The position numbers were made by a program, and so were the translations under genes. The notes below the pieces were generated by a model, which saw nothing but the letters and a program-made list of their open reading frames with translations, was not told where the DNA came from and did not search any database. Below, piece by piece: positions 18,409-26,336 of a stretch of 62,349 nucleotides of DNA. Position 1 is the stretch's first letter; the number at the start of each line of letters is the position of its first letter. This stretch comes from Bacteroidota bacterium (GTDB lineage Bacteria; Bacteroidota; Bacteroidia; Bacteroidales; JACABE01), in contig JACABE010000024.1 in assembly GCA_013377005.1 (NCBI GenBank), forward strand, positions 1 through 62,349, written 5' to 3'.

Positions 18409-19770
18409 TCATACTTTTTTTTTTCTTTTTAATTCAATAAGTGTAATTTCGGGAAGAATTCCAATTCTACCCGGGTATCCAATTACACCCAGTCCCCGAT
18501 TAACATAAAGATATTGAGGAGCAGCCGAATTTTCGTTAAGAAATAAACCAGCCCAATGTTTATACAGATATTTAGCAGGACTCCATTCGAAATTTTTGCC
18601 AACAATTCCCATTTGCATTCCATGTGTATGCCCCGAGAGTGTGAGCGGAATGTATTGATAATTCTTACTTATGATTTCATCCCAATGGCTTGGGTCGTGC
18701 GAAAGTAAAATTGTAAAAGTATTGCGATTAATGCCACTTAAAGCTTTATTTATATCTCCTTTTTTAGGAAATCTGAAATTTTTACCCCAGTTTTCGACAC
18801 CTGCAATACAAATAAAACTACTATCTTTTTGAACTCTAGTATTTGAATTTAATAATAAATCCCAACCTATCCGCTTTTCGAAATTATACAAATCAATCAT
18901 GTTTTGATTTTTTTCGTGCTCATTTTCCCAGATAACATATTCGCCATAATCATGATTGCCAAGTATCGCAAACTTTCCCATGGGAGCTTGTAATTTTTTT
19001 AATGCATCTTCATAAGGAATAGCTTCAGAAGTAGTATAATTTACTAAATCGCCTGTAAAGCAAATAATATCGGGATGCAAATCATTTATCATTTCAACAG
19101 CACGTTCTAAAGGAGGCTTTCCATACCATGAACCTAAATGAATGTCGGAAATCTGCACAATCTTTAAACCATCAAATGCCGCAGGAAGTTGATCAAATTC
19201 TATTGAAATCTTTTTAACTCTGAAATCAAATTCACCAAAAATCATTCCTCGCAATAAGATGATAAAAATAAATAATGAGCCTATGTTCCCAAAATACAAC
19301 AATGGTTTCCAACGTGCATTATTAAATTTCTGACAAAACTTATTTCTTTTAAAAATAAAAGTATAGGAAAACTTTATCAATCTTACTAAATCAGCCAATA
19401 ACAAACAGAGTATCGCAAAAATTTTAGGTGCATAAAATAACAACATCGAAGCTGTTAAGTAGGTTCGAACTAAATAGTTCCAATATTTAATATCAATGAT
19501 AAATAAAGCAATAAAAAAAATGAAACTGAAAATAAGTGAAAGCCAATAAAAAAAAATTAAGCTGTATTTTAATACTTGAGTTTGTTTACAGATAAAGCTT
19601 TTGACACTGTACCATAAGTAAAAATCGGAAAGAATTAGTAAAATAAAAAAAATCATAAAGCTTCTATATTTAGGCATTTCGGTAGCTGTAATAAAAAACA
19701 CCCCTATAAATGAAAAAAATAATAAACCAATAATTGTGATTATTTGTCTGGATTTTGAAGTTACAGGCAT
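18409..19770 (-). CDS. Membrane-anchored metallophosphoesterase
   Basis: A 453-residue protein with four or so N-terminal membrane segments (within residues 10-130), another at about 155-175, and a C-terminal calcineurin-like phosphoesterase domain. All metal-site motifs are present in order: QISDIHLGSW, CFTGDLVN, LGNHDYGEY, LLSHDPSHW and LSGHTHGMQMG. This architecture is that of YaeI/YkuE-like phosphoesterases acting on lipid or cell-wall substrates at the membrane; the substrate here is unknown. The C-terminal GVIGYPGRIGILPEITLIEL is typical. The gene is monocistronic and convergent with the panB unit. Confidence 0.9.
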   Translation of the reverse strand: MPVTSKSRQIITIIGLLFFSFIGVFFITATEMPKYRSFMIFFILLILSDFYLWYSVKSFICKQTQVLKYSLIFFYWLSLIFSFIFFIALFIIDIKYWNYLVRTYLTASMLLFYAPKIFAILCLLLADLVRLIKFSYTFIFKRNKFCQKFNNARWKPLLYFGNIGSLFIFIILLRGMIFGEFDFRVKKISIEFDQLPAAFDGLKIVQISDIHLGSWYGKPPLERAVEMINDLHPDIICFTGDLVNYTTSEAIPYEDALKKLQAPMGKFAILGNHDYGEYVIWENEHEKNQNMIDLYNFEKRIGWDLLLNSNTRVQKDSSFICIAGVENWGKNFRFPKKGDINKALSGINRNTFTILLSHDPSHWDEIISKNYQYIPLTLSGHTHGMQMGIVGKNFEWSPAKYLYKHWAGLFLNENSAAPQYLYVNRGLGVIGYPGRIGILPEITLIELKRKKKV

Positions 19771-19933
19771 ATTTTATTTTTTTAAACAACTAATTTAGCA
19801 CGAATTTTGTCTATGCTATGCATACAAAGGAACAAAGTCTTAAAGATTGTTAAAACCTTCACAAATTTACTATAAATTTTGTTACTTTGTGTTGAAAATT
19901 AATAATAATAATTTTTAAAATAAAATTAATAAT

Positions 19934-21355
19934 ATGCTTACTAAAATAAAAAAATCACTTCTCTTCGCTTTGTTATTAGCTTCATTTTATTCTTTCGGAC
20001 AGAAAGAAGGCTATAATATTAAAATTAAGCTAGATAACTATAATTTCGATACATTATATTTAGGTAATTATTATGGTAGTAGTCAGTATATAAAAGATAC
20101 TGCTATCATTAATTCTAAGAAAATGTTTGTTTTTTCAGGCAAAGAATCACTTCCTGGAGGTGTTTATCTTGTAATAACTCAGGATAAAAAGTACTTTGAA
20201 GTAATTATTGATAAGGAACAATATTTCACAGTAGAATCTCAGTATGATGATTTTTATAAAAATATTAAGATTAAAGGTTCTTCTGATAATGAAGTTTATT
20301 GTCAGTTTGTAAATTATAATCGAGTGAAATATGAAGAATACTCTCCATATCAGAAAAAAATGGAGGCATTGAAAGACAATAAAGATACGGTAGAATGGTG
20401 TAAAAAGCAATTAGAAACAATAAACAATGAAATTGGAGATTATAAGAAAAAATTTATGGTTGAAAATCCTAATCACCTAATGACAATGGTTTTTAAATCA
20501 TCCAAAGAAATTGATGTACCTACCGCTCCTAAAAATGCTGATGGCTCAATTGATTCTCTTTTTTCATATAGATATTATAAACTACATTATTGGGATAATA
20601 TCGATTTTAAAGACGATAGGATTCTTCGTACTCCTGTATATCACAATAAGTTGGATTATTATTTTAAAAATCTGATTATACCAGCAAATGATTCAATAAA
20701 AATAGCAGCTGATGAAATTATAGAAAAAACACGCCCAAGTAAAGAATTATTTAAATATACAGTTTGGTATCTTACAAATAAATATGAGAAATCAAGTATT
20801 ATGGGACAAGATGAAATTTTTGTGTATTTAGTTGAAAAATATTATATGAGTAATCAGGCATTTTGGGTTACACCTACTATGCTTGAATCAATTTCAAAAC
20901 GAGCAATGCAACTAAAACCAATTTTAATTGGAAAAGTGGCGCCAGAATTAATTATGCCTGATACATCCGGAGCATTTGTTTCTTTTCGTTCTAGTCGAGG
21001 TAATTTTACGCTTCTGGTTTTCTGGGACACTGATTGCGGCCATTGTAAAGTAGAAATCCCTAAAATTAAGAAATTTTATGACGAAAATAAAGCTAAGTAT
21101 GGCTTAGAAGTATTTGCTATTGATACAGATAGTGATCTAGAACGATGGAAAAAGTATGTTATTGAAAACAAACATGAATGGATTAGCGTAACCGGAACAA
21201 AAACTAATTTAGATTATCATAAAGCTTATGATATTATTAGTACTCCTGTACTGTTTATTTTAGATAAGAATTTTAGAATAATTGCTAAACATATTTCTAT
21301 TGAAGATGCAAAAGGATTTTTGGATAATTATTTAGAAAAAGAAAAGCACAAGTAG
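19934..21355 (+). CDS. Envelope thioredoxin-fold protein (DUF4369/DUF5106/TlpA-like)
   Basis: A 473-residue exported protein. Signal peptide (cut near FYSFGQ), then a beta-rich N-terminal domain (residues about 25-110, YNIKIKLDNYNFDTLYLGNYYG) of the DUF4369 kind, a helical middle (about 120-330, DUF5106-like, YHNKLDYYFKNLIIPANDSI), and a C-terminal thioredoxin/AhpC-TSA domain with redox motif C368-G-H-C371 in FWDTDCGHCKVEIPKI and the cis-proline at IISTPVLFILD. Such proteins are common in Bacteroidota and probably work as disulfide reductases in the periplasm. The partner is unknown. Confidence 0.88.
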   Translation: MLTKIKKSLLFALLLASFYSFGQKEGYNIKIKLDNYNFDTLYLGNYYGSSQYIKDTAIINSKKMFVFSGKESLPGGVYLVITQDKKYFEVIIDKEQYFTVESQYDDFYKNIKIKGSSDNEVYCQFVNYNRVKYEEYSPYQKKMEALKDNKDTVEWCKKQLETINNEIGDYKKKFMVENPNHLMTMVFKSSKEIDVPTAPKNADGSIDSLFSYRYYKLHYWDNIDFKDDRILRTPVYHNKLDYYFKNLIIPANDSIKIAADEIIEKTRPSKELFKYTVWYLTNKYEKSSIMGQDEIFVYLVEKYYMSNQAFWVTPTMLESISKRAMQLKPILIGKVAPELIMPDTSGAFVSFRSSRGNFTLLVFWDTDCGHCKVEIPKIKKFYDENKAKYGLEVFAIDTDSDLERWKKYVIENKHEWISVTGTKTNLDYHKAYDIISTPVLFILDKNFRIIAKHISIEDAKGFLDNYLEKEKHK

Positions 21356-21513
21356 ATATTTTTAAAAATAATTAATCTGTAAGCCTAAATAACAATTCTA
21401 AATTTTTCTATAAAAACTTATATTTTAGGAATAAAAGATTATGCTAAAGCATTATTTCTACAATTATCAAAAATAATTAAAAAGTGAAGAAAAATAAATA
21501 TTAAACAATAAAA

Positions 21514-21714
21514 TTATTTTTCTTTCCTTTGGCTTAAAAAATTTTCATATTCTTTAACCAAATCATGCATTTTCTTTTTTTGTCTTTTAATTTTTTTCAT
21601 TAATTGTATGAGTTTAAAAGCACCATAAATTGCCAACAAAACTACAAAAACTGCAATAAATATAAATATTTGCCCATTTATTACAATTTCAGTAAAAAAT
21701 ATTTTTCCAATCAT
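21514..21714 (-). CDS. Small single-pass membrane protein of unknown function
   Basis: A 66-residue protein with one transmembrane helix (residues about 15-40, IFIFIAVFVVLLAIYGAFKLI) followed by a strongly basic, coiled-coil-like cytoplasmic tail (MKKIKRQKKKMHDLVKEYENF). I do not recognise a family. It sits alone between the thioredoxin-fold gene (convergent) and the cold-shock gene (divergent). The balance of a clean membrane segment and charged tail argues that it is real, but a chance frame in AT-rich DNA cannot be excluded. Confidence 0.55.
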   Translation of the reverse strand: MIGKIFFTEIVINGQIFIFIAVFVVLLAIYGAFKLIQLMKKIKRQKKKMHDLVKEYENFLSQRKEK

Positions 21715-21817
21715 ATTTTTGTTAAATAAGTAAGTGGCTAAAATACAAAAAAAAATACTTAAATTAAAAAAAATAAACTTTTTTTAAAAAAATATATACA
21801 CATATCAAAATTATTAG

Positions 21818-21825
21818 TATCTTTG
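21818..21825 (+). promoter_or_regulatory. TAnnTTTG-type -7 box for the cold-shock gene
   Basis: TATCTTTG, 29 bases upstream of the ATG at 21855. The leader is short, unlike the long structured leaders of enterobacterial cspA. Confidence 0.6.
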
Positions 21826-21854
21826 TAGCATATTAATTACTAATTTTTTATATT

Positions 21855-22043
21855 ATGTCAACTGGCACAGTTAAATTTTTCAACGAAAAAAAAGGTTTTG
21901 GATTTATTCTTGATGACGAATCAAAACAAGAAATCTTTGTTCATGTATCTGGAATTCTAGATAAAATCAGAGATAATGATCAAGTTTCTTATGATATTGC
22001 TGAAGATAACAGAGGCAAAAAAGCTATCAATGTAAAAAAATAA
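21855..22043 (+). CDS. Cold-shock domain protein (CspA family)
   Basis: A 62-residue CSD protein, slightly shorter than the usual 65-70. RNP1 KGFGFI (residues about 13-18) and RNP2 IFVHVS are intact, with the opening MSTGTVKFFNEKK. It binds single-stranded RNA or DNA and acts as an RNA chaperone in the cytoplasm. The C-terminal DNRGKKAINVKK is normal. It is monocistronic, with its own promoter box and a hairpin terminator directly after the stop. Confidence 0.95.
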   Translation: MSTGTVKFFNEKKGFGFILDDESKQEIFVHVSGILDKIRDNDQVSYDIAEDNRGKKAINVKK

Positions 22044-22065
22044 TTATATTTTTTTATCTTATCCG

Positions 22066-22104
22066 AAAGAGGTTAATATTCATTATATTAGCCTCTTTTT
22101 TGTT
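22066..22104 (+). terminator. Rho-independent terminator of the cold-shock gene
   Basis: Arms AAAGAGGTTAATAT (22066-22079) and ATATTAGCCTCTTT pair with one G-U wobble and are followed by a T run. Confidence 0.8.
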
Positions 22105-22165
22105 TTTTAAAAGTTAGCGAAAATTTGTCTTCCAACAACATTTTTAAAATAAAAGAATATATTTT

Positions 22166-22362
22166 ATGGAAATTAAAAGAATATTTGATATTCTTACTCA
22201 TTATAGAGAAATGTATGATTGTGAAAGGACCATGCTTGCTGGCAGGATAAATGGGAAATGGAATGAGTATAACATAAATGAGTATATTCAATATGCTGAT
22301 AATATAAGTTATGGGTTATTAGCAATGGGTGTAAAGAAAGGTGATAAAGTTGCCATTATTAG
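22166..22362 (+). pseudogene. N-terminal fragment of long-chain fatty-acid-CoA ligase
   Basis: The first ~65 residues (MEIKRIFDILTHYREMYDCE, then YADNISYGLLAMGVKKGDKVAII) match the start of Bacteroidota long-chain acyl-CoA synthetases (AMP-binding family), in which this motif is normally followed by the NNRPEW-type segment. Homology stops at the left end of the insertion sequence and the reading frame closes inside it at 22411. The C-terminal end of the same gene is found at 23771-24133, but some 400 residues carrying the AMP-binding core are absent, so no functional ligase can be made from this locus. Confidence 0.85.
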
Positions 22363-22389
22363 GGGTCACATTAATTTATTGGGGACTAA
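22363..22389 (+). repeat. Left terminal inverted repeat of the IS
   Basis: Starts GGGTCAC and ends GGGGACTAA. It matches the complement of 23748-23774 at about 19 of 27 positions. Confidence 0.6.
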
Positions 22390-23375
22390 GCAAAAAGTTT
22401 ATGCAGTCTGAATAGAAAAAAAGCGGTATCAGTAACCCCTCTTAAGTTAGCTCTAAACAGTTTTATTTTAGAGTTAAAAGATTCTGCATTTGCATTTGTA
22501 TTTCGATTAATAAAAAAGTTAAGGATTTGTTCAAGATTATATTTTACAGTATATGATACAGTATTAAATTCCTTTATTTGAAGTTCATTTGATTTTTCTA
22601 TCCATTCTAAAAACTTTTGCTTAGCATAGCTTCTACTATTGAGTTCATATATACTTCTAAATTCCAAAGTGTGTTCATACGCTTTTTTTAAGCTTGGATA
22701 ATAACTAAAAAGCAGCTCAGCTCTTTGCTTTTGAGTTATTGTCCAGTCAGATGGCTTTTTAGCAATAATATACCTACATCGTGCTAAAAGTTGTTTAGGT
22801 GTATCTCCATTTTCTAATTCAACAGTGATATACTTTTTCCCTTGTTTTTTAGCTTCTTCTATAGCATTGTTCTCTTTATCTAATTCTTCCCATCTGTATT
22901 TTATTCTCAGATGTTGTAAGGCTTCCCTTGCCAATTTAACTACATGAAATCGATCTGTAACCAATGTGGAACAGGGAAATGATTGTTTGACGGCTGATTC
23001 CATATTTTTAGCCATATCTAAGGTTACTTCTTTTACTTTCTTTCTTAATTCAAATGGTAGTTTTTCTAATACGTTTATTATATCTTTTGCCAATGTTCCT
23101 TTGATTGATGCCACTAATGTTCCATTTTTACCTTTCCCATTTTTGTTGGTAATAAAGGTGTAGAGTTCTCCTTGTGAAAGAGATACCTCGTCTATACTCA
23201 TGTATTCACCTATATTCTCTGGAAAAATCATATAGTTTTCTGCATGTCCTTTTTGATTCCAATCTTTATAACCACTACTATGCTTCTTATACTGTCTGCG
23301 TAGCTTATCTCCTTGAATACCATAATAACTTGCGATATTACTAATGGTATCTTCTCGGGTCTCTACCTGTAGCTT
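22386..23375 (-). CDS. ISAon1-family transposase, catalytic part (OrfB)
   Basis: The DDE domain (DDE_Tnp_ISL3 type) of the IS transposase. Catalytic residues can be read in MSIDEVSLSQGELYT (Asp), VTDRFHVVKLAREALQ (Asp) and NANAESFNSKIK (Glu). The first ATG is at 23231, but the frame is open and family-like back to 23375 (ISNIASYYGIQGDKLRRQYKKHSSG), with no ATG in that part. It overlaps OrfA (stop at 23341) in the +1 frame. Expression as an OrfAB fusion by frameshifting, or use of a non-ATG start, is therefore likely. The T6A4G run at 23373-23383 is the obvious slip site. The C-terminus ends inside the left inverted repeat. Confidence 0.88.
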   Translation of the reverse strand, partial: KLQVETREDTISNIASYYGIQGDKLRRQYKKHSSGYKDWNQKGHAENYMIFPENIGEYMSIDEVSLSQGELYTFITNKNGKGKNGTLVASIKGTLAKDIINVLEKLPFELRKKVKEVTLDMAKNMESAVKQSFPCSTLVTDRFHVVKLAREALQHLRIKYRWEELDKENNAIEEAKKQGKKYITVELENGDTPKQLLARCRYIIAKKPSDWTITQKQRAELLFSYYPSLKKAYEHTLEFRSIYELNSRSYAKQKFLEWIEKSNELQIKEFNTVSYTVKYNLEQILNFFINRNTNANAESFNSKIKLFRANLRGVTDTAFFLFRLHKLFA

Positions 23376-23739
23376 TTAAAAAATCCGAAAGTTCTTGAGT
23401 TAATCTTGAACCATCGGAAATAATGGAGTAGTCATTGTGAATGATTTCGGTCTTTTGAACTTTGTGTCGCCACCTTCTTCTTTTTATTGACAAATAAACG
23501 GCTTTGCCTCGTATCGGAAAATCCTGAATAACTGTTACTGGATAAAATCCTTTAGATTCATATAAAGTCGAATCATAGCCTTTTGGTATCGTATTTATCT
23601 CTTCTAATTCTATTTGAAGCACCATTCTTTTGGTAAATACTTCGCCTAATTCTTCAACATTTGTTATCCTAAAATACTCTAACAAACCATCAGGCAAAAA
23701 ATAACCAATCAATTCTTTTTCCAAACTTTTTTTCCACAA
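23341..23739 (-). CDS. ISAon1-family transposase, N-terminal region protein (OrfA)
   Basis: A 132-residue N-terminal transposase segment. It begins MWKKSLEKELIGYFLPDGLLEYF and carries the basic block IKRRRWRHKVQKTEI expected of the DNA-binding part, followed by LSDFLKATGRDPRRYH at the stop. It overlaps OrfB by 35 bases. This split arrangement is the usual annotation for ISAon1-type elements. The start lies 9 bases inside the right inverted repeat. Confidence 0.88.
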   Translation of the reverse strand: MWKKSLEKELIGYFLPDGLLEYFRITNVEELGEVFTKRMVLQIELEEINTIPKGYDSTLYESKGFYPVTVIQDFPIRGKAVYLSIKRRRWRHKVQKTEIIHNDYSIISDGSRLTQELSDFLKATGRDPRRYH

Positions 23740-23747
23740 AATTAATA

Positions 23748-23774
23748 TTAATCCCCAAATATTTCACATGATCC
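23748..23774 (-). repeat. Right terminal inverted repeat of the IS
   Basis: On the minus strand it starts GGATCATG and ends GGGGATTAA, mirroring the left end. Host-gene homology resumes directly after it. Confidence 0.6.
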
Positions 23775-24133
23775 AAGAAAAGTTTAAAGAATCCTCATTC
23801 ATTGATAATATAATTGTTATCGGCGAGAATCAAAAATTTGCAGCTGCATTATTAGTTCCTGATTTTAATCATCTCAAATCATGGTGTTCTATTAAGGGTC
23901 ATGAATATACTTCAAATTCTGAAATGATAAAAAATCCAATTGTTATTAAAAGAATTCAAAAAGAAGTAGATAAATACAATAAGTATTTCGGAGATACAGA
24001 AAAAATAAAAAAATATGAAATAATTGATTTTGAATGGACAGAACAAACAGGAGAAATAACGCCTACGCTTAAGCTTAAACGAATCTTTATTTATGAAAAA
24101 TACAAAAATAGAATAGATAAAATATTTACTTAG
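23771..24133 (+). pseudogene. C-terminal fragment of long-chain fatty-acid-CoA ligase
   Basis: About 120 residues matching the C-terminal end of Bacteroidota long-chain acyl-CoA synthetases: EKFKESSFIDNIIVIGENQKF, then AALLVPDFNHLKSW and the closing TGEITPTLKLKRIFIYEKYK with the conserved lysines near the C-terminus. It directly follows the right end of the IS. An ATG at 23768 supplied by the IS would allow a short protein, but without the AMP-binding core it cannot be a ligase. Counterpart of the fragment at 22166. Confidence 0.85.
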
Positions 24134-24148
24134 TGTCTATTAAATAAA

Positions 24149-24814
24149 TTACCCATGGCTTATTGCATTAATCAGAAATCTATTGAGCGGAAACATGGCT
24201 TTAAAAACATCTAAAACATATTGATAAAAATCGGCTTGCATTATCTGTTCATCTTTTAGGGGATGAATAATTGTATAATTCTTGAATTTGAGCAAGTCAA
24301 TATCAGCAAAGTCTTTAGGAAAATCTTTAGGAGCATTTTTAAGCTTAGCATCGTCCCATATTTCAGTAAAATACTTTTTAAATGTAGTATCAGCAATTAT
24401 TTTCTTAAATATAGGTGCATTAAAATAAATTTCATTGCGTAACATTTTTAGCTTATCAGCTGGAGGTAAATAAATTCCTCCACCCAAAAATGATTTATCT
24501 GGTTCTATATGCAAGTAATAGCCTGCATTCATAGCATTACGACCTCCTTTTGCAATAAATCCTCCGATATTGGTCTTATATGGTGATTTATCATTAGAAA
24601 ATCGTACATCTCGATTGATGCGAAACATACAATCTTTTGGAGTAATGCCAACTACGGAATCGTCAAATGATTGCACACCGATTATCAGTTCTTTAATAAA
24701 ATCCTCAATTGCTGATTTAGATTGTTCGTAAGCTTTTTTATTGGCTTGAAACCATTCACGGTTATTATTCGCAGTTAATTCCTGTAAAAATTGGAATACA
24801 TGTTTTGGTATCAT
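24149..24814 (-). CDS. DUF2461 domain-containing protein
   Basis: A 221-residue protein of the DUF2461/TIGR02453 family. Recognisable motifs are LTANNNREWFQANKKAYEQSK (residues about 13-33), MFRINRDVRFSNDKSPYKTNIGGFIAKGG and YYLHIEPDKSFLGGGIYLPPADKL. The family is widespread in bacteria and fungi and has no established activity. It is the last gene of a minus-strand group with prmC and a small membrane protein, 22 bases after the latter. A call beyond the domain name is not possible. Confidence 0.92.
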   Translation of the reverse strand: MIPKHVFQFLQELTANNNREWFQANKKAYEQSKSAIEDFIKELIIGVQSFDDSVVGITPKDCMFRINRDVRFSNDKSPYKTNIGGFIAKGGRNAMNAGYYLHIEPDKSFLGGGIYLPPADKLKMLRNEIYFNAPIFKKIIADTTFKKYFTEIWDDAKLKNAPKDFPKDFADIDLLKFKNYTIIHPLKDEQIMQADFYQYVLDVFKAMFPLNRFLINAISHG

Positions 24815-24836
24815 GATTTTGATATTAGTTGATAAG

Positions 24837-25394
24837 TTATTGTATTAAATATCTTGCTTTTGCAATATTTGTTCCTGTATTAAAATCAATTTTAAATTGG
24901 TTTTCTCTATAAAAAATTTTCAGATCTTTTATCTTATACATTTCGTTTAAATTAATTTCAGAAATAACTTCTTTAAAACCTGCTGATTTTGAAAGTTCGA
25001 TAAACTGTTTTAAACTGTATTTTACTACAGGAATGTGCCAGTTTCCATTGATTTCATAACTATTTGTTATTGAAACCCATCCTTCATTTTTATCAAAATA
25101 ATCAGAAAACAAAGTAAATAATTTTTCATTAGTATTTATATCTTTAATAATCACGTTTAAATGATTTTCATTACATTCACGTTCAAGAGAAATCTCATTA
25201 ATATTAAATTCACTAATGTGAGCCATCTTTTTATTGTACAATTTTACCTTTATTATTATATAAATAATAGATATTACAATAATTAATAATATTAGAAGAT
25301 AAAGAATTAAAGTACTATTAGTTGCTCCATTTGCACTATCAAAAGGTCTAGCAAATGCTGCTCCTATTCCCTGTAAAATAATATTACTTATCAT
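24837..25394 (-). CDS. Single-pass membrane protein of unknown function
   Basis: A 185-residue protein with a short N-terminal extracytoplasmic segment, one transmembrane helix (residues about 27-50, STLILYLLILLIIVISIIYII) and a soluble ~130-residue domain. The C-terminal domain has regular alternating strands (LSFSD-like IIKDINTNEKLFTLFSDYF, HIPVVKYSLKQFIELSK). No family recognised. Its start overlaps the end of prmC by 11 bases, which implies translational coupling, and DUF2461 follows 22 bases downstream. Confidence 0.7.
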   Translation of the reverse strand: MISNIILQGIGAAFARPFDSANGATNSTLILYLLILLIIVISIIYIIIKVKLYNKKMAHISEFNINEISLERECNENHLNVIIKDINTNEKLFTLFSDYFDKNEGWVSITNSYEINGNWHIPVVKYSLKQFIELSKSAGFKEVISEINLNEMYKIKDLKIFYRENQFKIDFNTGTNIAKARYLIQ

Positions 25395-26262
25395 ATATAT
25401 ATGCTTTTATCATCCTATTCTTCCCCTGCATATCCTTAAGGATTTCACAATTAGTAAAACCTTTTATTTCCAATAAAGTTTTTGTTTTTAATGCAAAATT
25501 TTCATTGATTTCAAAATACAAACTGCCATTTGGGTTTAGTTTTTGTATAGCAAAATCGGTAATGGCATTGTAAAATAATAAAGGATCATCATTGCTAACA
25601 AACAAAGCCAAATGGGGTTCATAATCCAACACATTGGGTTGCATCATCTGTTTTTCAGAATCGCATACATAAGGTGGATTACTTATAATCACATCTGTTT
25701 CGGGTAGTTCTTGCCATCTTTCTCTGTCAAAAATATCCAATTGTATAAAATTAATGCTTACCTTATTTTTTTTTGCATTTCTTTTAGCCACTTCCAATGC
25801 TTTTTCTGAAATATCCACTGCATTTATATTAGCTTGGGGCAAATGTTTTTTTATTGTAATCGGAATGCATCCGCTACCAGTTCCTATATCAATCAATGTT
25901 ATTGTTTGCAGATGGTTCTTGTAATCATCAATTAGCCAATTTACTAATTCTTCGGTTTCCGGACGAGGAATCAATACATCGGGTGTAACATTGAATTCAA
26001 GGTCGTAAAAAAAAGTTTTCCCTAAAATATATTGTACCGGTTTGTAAACCTTCAAATCATTGATAGCAAATTTAATCTTCAACAATACCGACTCGTTTAA
26101 AGTTTTATCGGCATTTACTAATAATTGAGCAGAATTTAAAGTTGTATATTCTTCCATTATCAGATTAATAAAGCTTTTTATCTCTCTTTCGTCGTATAAA
26201 CCTTGCAGCTCTTGTTTAAAAAAACTAATAATATCTTTAATTTTGTTAGAAGGTATTCGCAT
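25384..26262 (-). CDS. prmC: Release factor N5-glutamine methyltransferase
   Basis: PrmC methylates the GGQ glutamine of peptide chain release factors using S-adenosylmethionine. The N-terminal helical substrate domain (residues about 1-80) precedes a Rossmann methyltransferase with FFYDLEFNVTPDVLIPRPETEELV, SAM motif LIDIGTGSGCIPITI and the catalytic VIISNPPYVCDSEK. I chose ATG 26262 (MRIPSNKIKD), giving 292 residues, the normal size. A longer frame to 26406 would run into the divergent ribD gene and adds no family sequence. It heads the minus-strand group with a membrane protein and DUF2461. Confidence 0.95.
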   Translation of the reverse strand: MRIPSNKIKDIISFFKQELQGLYDEREIKSFINLIMEEYTTLNSAQLLVNADKTLNESVLLKIKFAINDLKVYKPVQYILGKTFFYDLEFNVTPDVLIPRPETEELVNWLIDDYKNHLQTITLIDIGTGSGCIPITIKKHLPQANINAVDISEKALEVAKRNAKKNKVSINFIQLDIFDRERWQELPETDVIISNPPYVCDSEKQMMQPNVLDYEPHLALFVSNDDPLLFYNAITDFAIQKLNPNGSLYFEINENFALKTKTLLEIKGFTNCEILKDMQGKNRMIKAYIYDK

Positions 26263-26324
26263 TTGTAAATATATTTGTACTGCAAAAGTCCGAAAAAAAA
26301 TTATAACAAGATTAAAAAACATTG

Positions 26325-26332
26325 TAAGTTTG
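26325..26332 (+). promoter_or_regulatory. TAnnTTTG-type -7 box for ribD, implying a leaderless transcript
   Basis: TAAGTTTG ends only 4 bases before the ribD ATG at 26337. If this is the promoter, transcription would begin at or very close to the start codon. Confidence 0.45.
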
Positions 26333-26336
26333 CAAT

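Larger units (their letters stand above)
22363..23774 (-). mobile_element. ISAon1/ISL3-type insertion sequence, ~1.41 kb
   Basis: An insertion sequence carrying two overlapping transposase frames on the minus strand. Imperfect terminal inverted repeats are visible: 22363-22389 and the complement of 23748-23774 agree at about 19 of 27 positions and both begin GG.TCA and end GGGGA.TAA. It lies inside a fatty-acid-CoA ligase gene. The 8-base flanks differ, so there is no target duplication; together with the missing centre of the target gene this suggests a deletion next to the element or recombination between two copies. Exact ends are inferred from where host homology stops. Confidence 0.8.
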
